DNA of 64,000 nucleotides from Gnetum montanum (lineage: Eukaryota; Streptophyta; Gnetopsida; Gnetales; Gnetaceae), in NCBI GenBank assembly GCA_015680685.1, contig MNCI01023742.1, positions 805,014-869,013 on the forward strand, in the 5' to 3' direction. The position numbers were made by a program, and so were the translations under genes. The notes beneath the pieces were generated by a model. The model saw only the letters and a list, made by a program, of their open reading frames with translations, did no database searches and was not told the origin of the DNA. Position 1 is the stretch's first letter; each line of letters begins with the position of its first letter. Positions 11,750 through 24,249 of this stretch are shown one piece after another.

Positions 11750-13787
11750 AATTTCTTCAGAAGTTCTGAAGCCTTGATGGGTAGAGCGGTGTATTTGGAG
11801 TGGTCTATAGGCTTGAAGTTGGGTTTAGGCTAGCTTGATGCCTCTGGTGCTAACGTTGAGGGTTGAGCAGTGTTATTTAGGCTAGGCGTGGGGTTAGTCA
11901 ATGTTGTGGCCACTTTCTTGTTGTTGTTGTTGTTGGGTTTGGCCTTGTTCTCCACAGTGGCCACCGTGGCTGTCACAGCCTTGCCTTTTTTTTTATCCTC
12001 TTTGGCATATGAATTTTTGTATGCAACATAGATCGAGTCTTTACTAGCTTCAGCTGCATCTTGGATGCTCTTTGTCTAGGCAAAATCTTGATTGAGAGAG
12101 CATGGGGCTAGGTAGTACAATTTTGACCTGATAAAGTCATTTACTGCCCCCTTGAAGATAGCCAACAGATGAACCTCCGCGATAGGCTCACAGATCTTAT
12201 TCAGGGTAGCGCTCCATCGTTGCATAAAATTTTGCACCAACTTAAGCAGGTCTTGCTTGATGCTCATAAGCTGATCTAGTGTGACTTCTGACTTTAAGTT
12301 ATACTTGAAGTGGATCACAAATTGAGTCAATAGCTCCTTCAAAGTTGAGATGGAGGCACATGGGAGCATGCAGTACCAGTCTAAAGCTTTTCCCATCAGA
12401 GACATAGCAAAGACATGGATAATAGTGTGCGGACACTGCTGCAACAACAAAGATTCATATCTAAACATGACTAGATGTGCATTGGGATCACCCTTCCCAT
12501 TGTATTTTGTGAATTGGGGGAGTGGCATCCCAGGGGATAACGTGAGCATGACAATGATTGGGCTGATGGGATCGTCTTGGTAGAAATCCATGACTTGCAC
12601 TGTGTCAGAACCAGTGGCTTTGAGACATTTAATCTCTTCAGTGAGGATCTGGATAAGTTGGAATGCTTGGTCCAGACCCTGTGACACTGTAGATGGTTGC
12701 AGGGCTGCTTGAGCAACCGTCATGTATGCCGATGGGGGTTGCGGTGTAGAGGCAGCGGCATGGCCCATCGGAGACGTTGTTGGTGCCACTCCTATGAATG
12801 ACGTGCTTGGGCAGTCTACCACCTAGTGGGTTGTGCTGTTAATGTGGCGACCGTTGGTGGGGCTGTGGGGTTGATAGTTTGCCTACTTGGCAGGGCAGCC
12901 CATAGCCTTGCACTAGGTTGTACTACGTGCAAAAGCTAGTGAGCTTGGGGTTGCATGTAGTATGATACTTGAGAAGGTTGGTTCATAGGTAAGGAAGGGG
13001 CTGGGGCCCACCACGCCATTGAGACTAGGTTGGCTACTGGTGGAGGAATAGGTGCAGATGAGGGAGCAAAGGCGAAGTTCACATGTGACTAAGATGTAGG
13101 CAGAGTATGTACATATGGTAGCATAGCTATAAGCGATGTTATGTATGCTGCTGGAGCAGACTGAGAAGGCAGGGTGACTAGGGATGAAGCTGAAGGGCCC
13201 CCTTGTTGATACGTAGGAGGTGCAGAATGACTTGCCATGACTAACAAGGGTGTAGATTGTGGCAGGGTTGTGGCAACCATGAAGGGGGTAGAAGCAAAGA
13301 GTAGGTTTGACCAAAAGACCATGGTGGGAGGAATAACTACAGGGTAGGTCTGGCCACCATCCTCAAAATCGGAGTCTAGGACTTCCTGTCCGTCCTAGAA
13401 TGCCTCATCGTAATGAGATGTTGTATCTCATTCCCTAGACTTACTGACTCACATCAGCTAGTCTAAGATCTACTGATACATTTCCATTAGGGGGATGGTA
13501 ACATCAGGGGTAGGGATAAATTCCCTCTTGTTCTGATGAAGGAACTCAAAGTTGCATTTGTCCTCAAGTTCTTGGTGATCCAGGGATAGATCTACCTAGA
13601 TCTTTCCACAGAGGAATTCATAATTCTCTGCATCTTGCGCTAAGAACTTAGGTGATAGATGTCGAATCCTAAGAGACTGGCATGGTGCCAGCACTGGGCT
13701 AGGTGGTCGCTCGACACCCATGGTATTTTGAGCTGAGAAAGGAACCTCAAAGTTGGAGGTGGAAATGGCAGTGGTTGTGGGAATCAT
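11750..13787 (-). pseudogene. Gypsy gag (Retrotrans_gag type), decayed
   Basis: Gag would form the virus-like particle. The best preserved segment (12076-12822) has the Retrotrans_gag hallmarks: MPLPQFTKYNGKGDPNAHL, then MSLMGKALDWY near the middle, then LTQFVIHFKYN and FMQRWSATLNKI. A Pro/Ala/Thr-rich N-terminal part runs from 13787 leftwards, across a shift near 13.3 kb, and a Lys-rich C-terminal tail continues to about 11750. The presumed start at 13787 lies about 220 bases after the primer-binding site at 14007. No intact zinc knuckle was seen. It is a remnant of the element whose LTR follows on the right. Confidence 0.8.
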
Positions 13788-14006
13788 TTTGAATGATCAA
13801 AAAGAAATTGCAAATGAGAAACACAGAGATCAATAAGCGATCAGAGGCTTTTCATCCTATTGGGTTCCAAAGGAACCATCATTGCGACTAGTCTGCACCA
13901 CACAATGCGTAAACAACCGCGAGGGTGTCACATTTATGCTAGTAGGTGACAAGGTACAGATATTGTGCAAGACTACCCAAAAGATAAAGAAAGGGCACCA
14001 AAAGAT

Positions 14007-14023
14007 CCTCCTTCTAGCGCCAA
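14007..14023 (-). promoter_or_regulatory. Primer-binding-site-like sequence
   Basis: On the - strand, TTGGCGCTAGAAGGAGG lies seven bases after an LTR-like CA end (14031). The T-GGCGC start fits complementarity to a tRNA 3' CCA end. I cannot name the tRNA with certainty. Confidence 0.55.
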
Positions 14024-14030
14024 AAACTAT

Positions 14031-15650
14031 TGCGACCAAAAACGTCAGTGGCTGGAACACTGAGAGGTTTCTAGGTGAATAGTTTAACCCCGGATCCATG
14101 CGAGGACCGTGCTGGAGAGAAATGGAAGTGGGGTGCCCTGAATGGTCTAGTCGATTAGAAAAGGACTTAATCGATGTATCTTAACCTTTTGTAAATGTTT
14201 TTTTTGGAAGCAAGGCACGTGAGGTAAATCAACAATCAATAAATGTAAAGCAGTAAAAATAGTGCAAAATAATGATGATAGTAAGAAAATAGCAAAATAG
14301 ACTCGGGTGAGAAAGTGCATCTCCCCAAGGTCATGGGTTTGATCCTTTGCTTTGCTGAAAGGTATACAACAGAACACACAACATAGAAGAGGCACAGCTT
14401 ACACAAAGCAGTATGGTCACGGATCTCTAAACTATAGAACCAAACAGTAAACTCAAAGCCAACTAGGGTGCTACAAATTGCCAACTATGCTCTTTGAAAG
14501 CCAAGTTAGAAGCTAGGTACCACTCAAGCCAACAGCCAACCCTTTGAGTGTTGTTTACTAGGGTATTTATAGGGCTAGGAGCAGGAGAAAAACATGGTCT
14601 GAATGCCACATGTCTTGGGCCCCACAAGGTGCAAAATTGGGTGTACTATGTAGGTGTGTGAGAATAATCATTGCCGACAAGTTCTAGCTAACCGAAGACG
14701 TCTTGATGCCTCTATGCTAGTATTGCACTACCTACGTTGTTCAGCACATTGGCGTAGAGTAAGTAACCACTCACTACATTATGCTATGCTACGTAGGGCA
14801 GCATAGCGTAGCCACTGGTCTTAATAGAAAACTTGTGTAGGAGCCGAGGGCATTTGTGTGAGGCTTGGTCAAGCAAACGACTACAACTTTTGTCCTCCAT
14901 GCCAAAAAGCCTTCAAACTTGCTGAATTCGTCTTTGGAACATTTCTATCATCTTTGCATTATTTCCACAGTGTGCTACACTATGTAGCATAGCACAGCAT
15001 AGGGGCCAGTGTATCATGCTTCCTTATTCAATCTACCATTTTCTACCAAGAAACTTTGCTTGAGGCCTAAGGGCTAAGTGGGACAACTAGGTTTGGAGGC
15101 TGCAGCATTGCCAAGTGCAATCTTCTTGTTAAATTTACATGGAAAAGGGGGGTCCTTTTTGTGCTTTGTCCCTATTACGTGCTGCTACACTGCATAGCAT
15201 AGCATGGCGTAGCACCCTATGTTGGTGGAGTAAGTTTTCTTGATGGTTGCAACATGGGCAAATACTTTGGAAGACCAACTTGTCATCAACATACATCTTG
15301 GAAGCCTAATTGATCTCTTCAAGGCTTACTACGCTGCATAGCATAGTGTAGCATAGCATAGTTCTATGCTAGAAAACTTGCTGAACTATTTTGCTCATCC
15401 TAAACACTTTCGACAACTCCTAACATGGTCCTTGGGTAGACTGCCAGTTGAGTTAACTATCCAGTTGGGCAGGCTAGAGAGTCTAGTAGGCCTGTCAGCC
15501 CTAGAGATAGAAAACTTGTTGGACTATATAGTCTATCCTTGGTGCCTACACTATTCTGTCAACCCATCATGATGCTGCGCTTGTGGAAATCCTTGCCCAA
15601 ATTCCAAGACTCTACTAAAGCATGAGGGTCCTGAAATTTTATGGTGTTTC
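14031..15650 (-). mobile_element. 5' LTR of the - strand gypsy element (outer end approximate)
   Basis: The inner end is set by - strand ...GGTCGCA just before the primer-binding site. A strong TATA box on the - strand (GCCCTATAAATACCC, about 14562-14576) gives roughly 530 bases of R/U5 and about 1.1 kb of U3. U3 holds many GCATAGCATAGCGTAGCA-type repeats (14740-15362). The outer end is placed where the polygalacturonase duplication begins (about 15650, - strand TGAAACACC). A second LTR was not located. Confidence 0.5.
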
Positions 15651-17329
15651 AATAAATAAGAAAAGAAAATCACATAGAAGGCTTCATTGGAGTAAAAGAA
15701 AAGCTATAAATAAGAATAGGTGAGTTGTATGTAAATTTTATACATTTACAAGTTGACCAAGGATAACTACAGAGCAATAATTATCATAATAATTTGTAAT
15801 TTAAACATGCTCATCCCACCAAGCTAGGGTCCTATGACGGTTGGTCAATAAGCAAAAACCCAATCTCAATTTGTAATTTAAACATGCTTATCCCACTAAG
15901 GCAACATCTTATGAGGGTTAGTGAATAAGCAAAAGCCTAACTTCTTTTGAGTGACTAGGCACAAGCTCGAACCCAGGTCTTACAACTTGCAAAACAAGCA
16001 GTTTAGCATCACTCCAAGTGATGGTCCTTGTAATATAAACATATGATGTTTATAAATACCTTTTAATTATACCATTTGTTCTAGAAAACAAAAAAACAAG
16101 TTAAATAGTCATAAAATTATATTCTTACCCACAAAACCAATCACTAATATCAAATACATCATGCTTTTAACATCTCACCCGTTCCCAATCATTAAATAAC
16201 ACAATGCTTTCATATAGATAAATTAATTCTTTAATTTATTTGGCCCTCCTTATTTGGGGATTAACATAGGAATTACGAGGTGTATTCAATCCATAACTTT
16301 GAAACTCACTCAACTTGTATCAAATTTCTAACTGCGTAGGTTATAGGAAATCAAGTATCTACTTTCTACCGAAGTATTATAAAGCCATCCATGTAAAAAG
16401 CAACCAAGACAATCCAATAAAAAATTTAAATTAATTTTAGTGTATTATTTTAGGGGCTAAATGGTAGGTCTTGATTATCTTATTTGTACTTAAGAAGTGG
16501 GCCTCAGCCCATCAACAACTTAGGCATTGATCATCATCAACGTTGAACTAGATAGGGAAGGGAAGCCAAGCACAATGGTGGAAACATCAACATTGTTGCA
16601 GTCAAATTTTGCATTCTTTTGTGCATCTCATTTCATAGAAGAAGAAACATTAGCAGCAACAGCAGTGTCATATGCTAAAACATAAGTAAGATTCACATTA
16701 ACAAACATTGAATTGCTGCAGGATGTAAAATTGCTGCATTTTAGAGAGATGGCATCTTGGGTGGATGGCATCATGTGTGGATGGTTGTGGAAGTCTTTAA
16801 TCTTTTTCCTATTGTAATAGAAATTATCTATGATTACATGGTTCATGGTGTGGTTGTGGGAGGCTTTAAGCTTTCTGCTATCATAGTAAAATTGATCTAT
16901 GATTATAGGGTCCTGCACATTTTTCATTTCAATGTTCTAAAACACCACTCTAGATTCAAGCTCTCTGCCTCCCTCCACCAACAACAATATTCATCTTTGA
17001 TATGCATCAATTGCTTGGATAATAAAAACTCAAAGGATGGTAGCACTGTTAAACTTGAGACAAGTTCATGAGTCGCATCAAAAGAAAAATCAAGATGATG
17101 GATTCATGTAACTTAGTATCAGGAAAGATACATAAAGGGTTAAACTATTACTTGATCATTAGTCCTCCTAGGACCCTACATTGTAGGAATGAACACTAAA
17201 CTTCTTAGTGATGAAACTTCTAAAAGATTATCATTAAAAAGCTTCATATTGATCTTTCTAAAAGGGCCTACAAAGTCCCATAGGGGAGGAAAATCCTAAA
17301 CTACTGAAAGAGATCTATATAAGGAATCT

Positions 17330-17345
17330 CATAAGATTATAGATA
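17330..17345. other. Intronic sequence of copy A, no other gene
   Basis: The 16.97-17.42 kb interval is the last intron of copy A, and a similar sequence is present at the same place in copies C, D and E. Nothing else is seen there. Confidence 0.5.
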
Positions 17346-19360
17346 ATGTAGAAAATCCTAAAATTTCTTTTAGTAACTTCTTCCAAGGTAGAAAAGATCC
17401 ATATGATATTAAATTTACAAACTTTACCTACCATTTTTTTATTCTAACTCCATCAGAGGTATTGTGGAGCATAGCACCATTCCCTAATGCTTCTGTAACT
17501 TCATCCTTTTAGTTGTCTTTCCCAAGGCGTCCAGTGCTGAGAAATCAAAAACATATTACCTTGTTAACTGACAAATGTACCAACTCTATCATCATTTAAG
17601 ATCTACTACTGTTCTAACTTAAATGTCAAGATAGAGCAAATGAGCCACATTACTGAGTTTGAAATCCTACATTTTTCAATCATTACTATTTAAACATCTT
17701 AGTAACTAAGAATGATAAAATTCTAAACTTACTTTTTCTTCATCCTTCAATTGCATTAATATATTTAGTTGGTATAGTTATTACACAATTAAGAAGTAGT
17801 TGAATAAATGAGTGAATAAATTTAACTGATTCCATGCCATGGTCCACACACCAAATTCATTATGTTGATGTTGGATGACATTTGATTCATGGAAACACAA
17901 CCATCCCCTACAATGACGTTGATATATCTAGTGAAGCAGGTCATAAGACACATGGACATGGGCTACAGTGCAAATCCAAAGAGAAAAAAAGCATATGCCT
18001 ATGTTAATTACGTAGGAATCTAGCATGACATTGTTTGAACGAGATATGTGAATGTCATGGGTGTTTGGACTTGTCTCCAATGCCTGCACTTTCAGTCCAC
18101 ATACCATAATTTTGGATGAACCCACCAACAAGACATGTAGTTGTGGGTTGTTCATCACTCTCAAGTTCCTCAATTCTACATTATTTGCATTATTGAATGT
18201 GATTCCCTAGAAATTCAAATTTAAAGTACATCAATTTTACCCTTAAATCTGTTAAGATGTAAAAGAATATTAGCTTTAATTTCTTACAGTCAGGGCTGAT
18301 GCACATTGCTACACAAACAAGGAAAAAAAGAAAGAAAGAAAGAAAAGGGCCCTGTGAGATGGGAAAAAAATAGACCATAGAGGTTTCACAATCAAAGCGA
18401 ATACATAATGGGTTTTATGATACTAGCAGTACCCATGTGTTCTTGCATGTCCACCACTAATGAGCATTGCCATTAATGTTGTCGTTGGCCTATAACACGA
18501 AATCTTGCAGATGCTCAAAAAAAATCCAAAATTGCTTTTCTTGACCTCCGTAAGCACTTATTTCCAAAGGTGCTATCACCATCCCGTCAATCTATTAACA
18601 AAAGAAAATTTAGTGTATGTGCATAAATTTAGTAGACCAGGAAAAGAGAAATCATGAGAAAAAAATAATTTATAAAATAACAACTATTTTAAGCTAAATA
18701 ATATCCAATTGTGCTATTTGAAATATACAATTTTCCAAGTACTTGAAAGTATAATTTGCCATTGCAAGGGTTGGTGAACGTGATTTGTGATACAAGGTAG
18801 GTCTTGCCAGCAGGGACCACCAGTGCCTTAGGCGAGGTAGCATCATTTCATGCAGCAACCCAAGTTGTCAAAAAATCCTAAAAAAAGAATGCAATAATTA
18901 GGTATATAATATATCATATATAAAATAGATATAACACCTTATTTTTCTCTTTGCAATGCTACTAAATTGTAAGGTAATATAGTAAGTTACTATTGGCAAT
19001 AATCATTTGCACTACAAAACACTGTTTGTGGGTTGCTTAAATTTTCCATAGTCCAAACCACTCCCAATTAATTGCTTTTAGAAAAAGCAAAAGATTTAGT
19101 GGATTGATCCATAACATATATAATATAATAATGTAACAGAACTGATGATGAGCTACTTGATCTTGTCCATGCAACACCACACAAAATACTAGGTTGGCAA
19201 ATTCCTAACTGAATTATCTTCATTTCATTCCATTTCTAATTTTGAACTCATTGAATAAAAACTAGCCAAGTCCAAGTCCATACCTTTTGATCATCAGTGA
19301 CTCCATCTCCTTTGGCTCCATAGCTATAACATTGAAGATCTTGCTTGTAGCTGTGGCAAC

Positions 19361-20185
19361 TGATGAACCATGAATTGTTAGGCTTCAATATCGGATCTAT
19401 GATATTGGGTACGTGATATCATGGCCTAGCTACCAATATCAGATACACAATATCGTGGCTCCTGTGTAAGCCTATAAATACCACATTTAGGCACACAAGA
19501 AAGAGGAGGTAAGTTAGAGTCAGTAAGTGTAGAAGTAGAGTTTTTTTGTTCATTTTTAGTTCCTCTCAACTCTTTCCCTAGTGCATGCCCGCAGTGTGAT
19601 GATTGTAATTGTATGAAACCTTTATTCAAGTGTGACGTACTTAGACACGCACATGAAAAGCAATAAAGATAGAGATTACTTCATCATTACAGCATGCACT
19701 TAGTTTTAATTGCTTAACTGTTATTGTTATTTATTATTTCTTAACTAATATTTCTTTACCTTCATTTTCTATCCCTGTTATTAAACATGGAATGAGTATG
19801 ACTTAATCATGAGCATTTAAGTGTGACTACTTAGTAATCCCAGAAGTAGTACACGAGGTCCAAGATATGTATGGATGATTAAGGATGAATGCTCATCGCA
19901 CTTAGGCTAGCTTAGATTCTATTTTCCCACTCCCTCTTAGCTTAAGACAAAGTTATTTTCCATTTCCTCTAGGAGTAGCACTAGTTTAGGCCCACATCAT
20001 ACACCTCACTTTGGACTAAACCATACGTGACAAAGCAAATACTAGTCCAGGTGGAAAGACAATGAACTACAATCAACGTGTAACTATCTAGATACCACAA
20101 CTAGTCCATCTATGGAGTTCGATCGGATCATGCGTACATGCTCATATTCGTATGGTTGAGTGTAGGGGTACCTCACCACTCATCA
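19361..20185 (+). mobile_element. 5' LTR
   Basis: It begins TGATGAACC and ends CACTCATCA. U3 contains five CAATATC/GATATTG motifs (19387-19461), then the core promoter CCTATAAATACCAC (about 19471), then a conserved CTTAGGCACACAA-like start region and an AATAAAG signal near 19661. The last 38 bases are nearly identical to the ends of the other LTRs in this window. Confidence 0.92.
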
Positions 20186-20206
20186 ATTACACCATTGCAG
20201 AGGATG
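20186..20206 (+). promoter_or_regulatory. Degenerate tRNA-Asp-type primer-binding site
   Basis: Directly after the LTR the sequence ATTACACCATTGCAGAGGA matches the intact site of the sister element (59092 on, TTGGCGCCGTTGCCAGGGA) with several changes, all of the C-to-T or G-to-A kind or nearby. It probably no longer primes. Confidence 0.7.
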
Positions 20207-20521
20207 GTTCTAGTTATCTGGATTAGTTACATCATCCAAGATCGCTGTAACAAAGCCTTGACGATATATCTTTTAGAGAGAAACTAATTACAGATAAGTC
20301 ACACATAATTCATCACAATTTCTCTCTCACAAGACTATGACAATGCAATAACTAGTAAGGCAATTCATTGGAGAACCAACGAATTATATGGTGATGAAGA
20401 TAAAGTTTGGAGTACTCAATCTTATGCAGGGGTCTCCTATGTACATAAACAAAGACAACATCGTCCCAACTCACAAATTCATAACCTACCTAGTCACGAT
20501 GAACCCCTACTAATCACTAAG

Positions 20522-22329
20522 AGCCTAATGCATATACAAGAGGCTATTCAAATATCTCATAGGCATCGTAAGGAAAGTTATCTACCCAAGCTTGATTTAA
20601 ACAACTTTTCCAAGTTTTCAGGAGGCTATGATTTATATCCTTAACATCATTTACAAGCCTTCCATGATGCCTATGTATGGAACAATATTGGTAATGGTTG
20701 GAAAAAACTTAAGCTCTTTCCTCTGACACTCATTGGCCAAGCAAAAGTATGGTATAGGTCCTTAAGATCAAAATCAATTCAACATTGGCTGACAATGGTA
20801 GAACTCTTCAATGAAAGATATCAAACTTATGCAACAGTGTCAGCCTTGAGGAGACAAATCCAAGAGTGGAAACAAGTGAAACATGAACCCTTGGACATGG
20901 CCTTAGAAAGATACTATTCGTTGTTAAACAATTGCCCAGACCATGGTTTCTCTAAGGAAAGGCTAATGTATCACATCATAGATGGGCTCCGTAATGAAAC
21001 AATGGAAACCTTAGGGATGTATGCCCAAGGTCAACTCTATGAGCTACAAACCCACCAATTCCAAGAGCTTATTCAGTGGGTAGCAAAAGAAAAAGGAGAA
21101 ATGGCCAAATGGGAGAATTTTAAAAGCTCTTAATGGGACCAAAATCTCAAATTAGCAAAGGTCCATGATCGTGAAGAGGAGAAATCAACTCATCGCAAGG
21201 AGGTGGAACCATCTTTTCTAGTACTACAATCACTAGATGAAATTGAGGAAAAGATCAATAAGATGATGGAATAGATACATGAAAAATGTGGAGAATATGC
21301 CAAAAATATTCGAGCACTAAAAAATCAAAAAGAAGGGTTGAAGAGAATAAGGATAAGAACTCAACTATTAACCATACGTATCAATGTAACATTTTCCTAT
21401 ACAATCACCCCAAATGTCAATGCCCAACCTTGTTACATTTATATGAGCATTGGAAAAGAATGTTACATCCAAATTTCATACAAAAATATTGTGTTCAATC
21501 ACAGTGGAAAAATCCCCAATCATTGGGAAGGCCACCCTCATACTAGTCATACCCTTTATACCATCCAAACCTAAGCACTTATCAAGTTCAGCATCCTGTT
21601 TCCCCAACTAGATCAACATCCTCTATCTCAACACATTTTTATCATTCTCCTAAGTACTATTAGCCCATGTCCTCTCCAACAAAATCACCCCCTCATGTGC
21701 CTTACACTTCTCCTCAAACTCAATATTCTCATCCTTCAACTCCTTCTACATTGCCACTAGTTATGTTGGAAGGATTTGCACCACATTATTGACCCACGAA
21801 TGTTACTTGTGCTGCTACTGTCAACCACAAGGGAAATCCTCCACAAAATCAAAGGTGTCCCTTCTTTAGACATGACCATAAAAATGGAATGCATAGTTCC
21901 GAGACCACTACATCCTCCAACTCAGCACAAGTTCAACACTATGGTGCATCTTTCTCCTCGAAACCAATGCCTCATGTTACTTTATCAGGGCCACTAATCA
22001 ATACTCCAACAACCATGTGGCCTAGTGAATATAGCCATGTAGGAAGACACATCGATCCTTGCATAGCATGTTACAGTCATGGGTGCTGTGGTGGGTCAAC
22101 TCCTTATCAATTAACTTCATCTTATAAATTTCCCCACTATGCTTACTTTAATCAAGTGTGTGAACCCCAATTTGGGTATATTCCAACCACCACATCAAAG
22201 GACACCCAGTGGTTTGGATATGACCAAACTCCAATATTCCCAAAATGCATGGATCCAAATTTTCTAATTATTAATTCTAGCCATGCTCAAAAGATTAGTT
22301 ATGGGGATATACTTCATTTTAATAAGTAG
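20522..22329 (+). pseudogene. Gag of the LTR element in copy A
   Basis: The particle-forming protein. The core reads NFSKFSGGYDLYP, LKLFPLTLIGQAKVWY, then VELFNERYQTY and LERYYSLLNNCPDHGF, matching Retrotrans_gag and the sister gag at 59234-62599. The knuckle region is altered: CNIFLYNHPKCQCP replaces the sister's CEICHYDHPKGCCP, so the second Cys is Phe. A Pro/Thr/Ser-rich tail follows (21600-22329, ending SYGDILHFNK). Unlike the sister, no DSG-type protease could be found. In-frame stops (for example TAA after DLYP, TAA at 21131) and shifts near 21.3 kb make it defective. Confidence 0.82.
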
Positions 22330-24249
22330 AATTAATAAATGTTTTTCCTTTTCTTCAAATTTCATAATGTTTTATTTTTCAGTTTTCATCTTTCAATTTG
22401 CTATTTTATTTATTATTTGTTGTTTTATCTTTTTATCTTTTTATGGATAATCTCATCTATGAATAAAACACTCATGTGACTCATTGGTTGAGGTGTTGTT
22501 CTATGCTATCAAGTCTCAGGTGAATAATTATTTAGATAGTGAGCCCACCACATCCACCCACCATTCTATTAATAAGAGGTTCTACTCTGGGTACGATGAT
22601 ATTCTTTTCATCATGAAAACTTAAAAGTAATTTTATGCTCATTATGCCCAGAGCAAAGAATGATGGACTAAGAAGAAATGGCCAAGGTGTGACATCAAGG
22701 GAACTTGTGGATTCTCTTTGGTGACATCTATAGGTGCAATCATGTAGCCTAGTTGTACTAAGCTCCTTGTAGATCTAATGAAAAATGGAAGAGTAATAAA
22801 GGAACTCATTAGAAACTCAATGTTGTTCTAGGTGTCCCACTGAAAAGACATGCATCCATTCCTAAAGGTTGGTGGCTTCTCTAGTTCACTGTTGGAAAGG
22901 ACAAAGTGCCAAAGCGGTTAAAAAAAAGAAGATGAACCACACAAGAAAAGATCAAAAGAAAAAAATTGTGTGTGTGTCATATATTCCAAATCACTCCTCC
23001 CTTGGACAAAATGCCAAGTGATCATACACCTTGCTATCGTGGTGCACTTATGGTTGCCCATCATTGGATGAAACAATGCGATGTCACTGATCGGAGGAAT
23101 GGACTTGGTCTTGATTTTGAAGCAACAGGCTAATGACACATTAATCACACCCTACACTTAGGATTCATTGTATCCTAGGTTAGTTACCTCATGTCCCAAT
23201 CTCTACAATCCCTTCTACAATTCACCTCATCTCATTGTTCATGTATTTGTGACTCATGTCTTGTGTAGCATTGAATTCATATCTCATCACAGTGGTATCT
23301 ACATGTGTGTGTTTTGTGCAACTGGTGGGCATTACATTTGAACATTTTAGTGCCTATGGAAATTTTTAAGTATGATTACGTAAGGGCATCATAGGTAGGA
23401 ACCTACTTTGGAGAGGACCCACATGTGTAACCTTTGTAATTTACACTCATTGCACATCATCATCACATCATTTTATACCCTCTGAGCACTGCATTTCTTA
23501 ATGTTATTCTTTCCCTTATCATCCTTCTCATTCAAATGTTCCTATGAACCAAAACATGCCCTTTTTCATCATCCTATTCATGAATTTCATTGTCAGATTC
23601 TACTCCATTATATTTTTGGTGCCTTCCGGTCTATCCAATGTTACCCTGAACCTTCCAAATTAATATCAGATCCTTCATTCTTGGCCTTGGAATTCAAAAA
23701 TTCTTCAAATTTATCAAGTACCCTATTTTCAATGGGTCACAATATCGAGTACCCAATATTGGGTCCGATGCGATATTGATTCTGTGCTATCAGGTACCCA
23801 ATATCGCATCCATAAAAACTATATATATTCCCAACCCCCACCCCCNAGACATCCATAACTTGCTCATTAATGCTCTGATTCCCATTCCAATTGAACCTAT
23901 TTAAACTTGAAGTGTTTAATTTAGTTGTGGGAGAAGGGTACACTCCAGTTGCACATAATTTTTCCAAAATTCATCATCACCTGAAGGATATTATAAAGGG
24001 TAAATGACTGTAAAAATGTTACACACATTACCAAATCAATTTTATCTCTTCACCCACACCATGAGAATTAAATTTTGGAGCCACCTAATCAAATTGGGCC
24101 TAATATCAAAACTTTTAGGGGACGTTCTCATAAAATTCTCTAACTCTACATCACACTAAACAAGACATGAATTTATTAAAGGAAAGAAGTAAGGTATAAA
24201 TTAAATTTTGTAGCTAACCTTACTAATAAATGGCCCTGTGTGATTGCAG
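22330..24249 (+). other. Internal non-coding region of the element
   Basis: T-rich sequence (22340-22440) is followed by stretches colinear with 62600-63830 of the sister element, for example the AGGTGTGACATCAAGGGAACTT block at 22685 versus 63085 and CCTACTTTGGAGAGGA at 23400 versus 63790. It has the look of an intron or leader between gag and the second ORF. It ends at TGTGATTGCAG just before the ATG at 24250. Confidence 0.65.
23730..23830. promoter_or_regulatory. Internal CAATATCG/GATATTG cluster with TATA-like tail
   Basis: Four CAATAT(C/T)/GATATTG motifs fall within 80 bases and are followed by AAAACTATATATATTCC. The same motif class crowds the U3 of this element's LTRs and of the LTR at 58352. 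It lies about 430 bases before the second ORF. It could be an internal promoter or a fragment of another LTR. The N at 23846 adjoins it. Confidence 0.45.

Noticed and set aside
18326-18346. GAAA microsatellite (also near 44070) as a regulatory element
   Set aside because: A simple repeat inside an intron. No support for a function.
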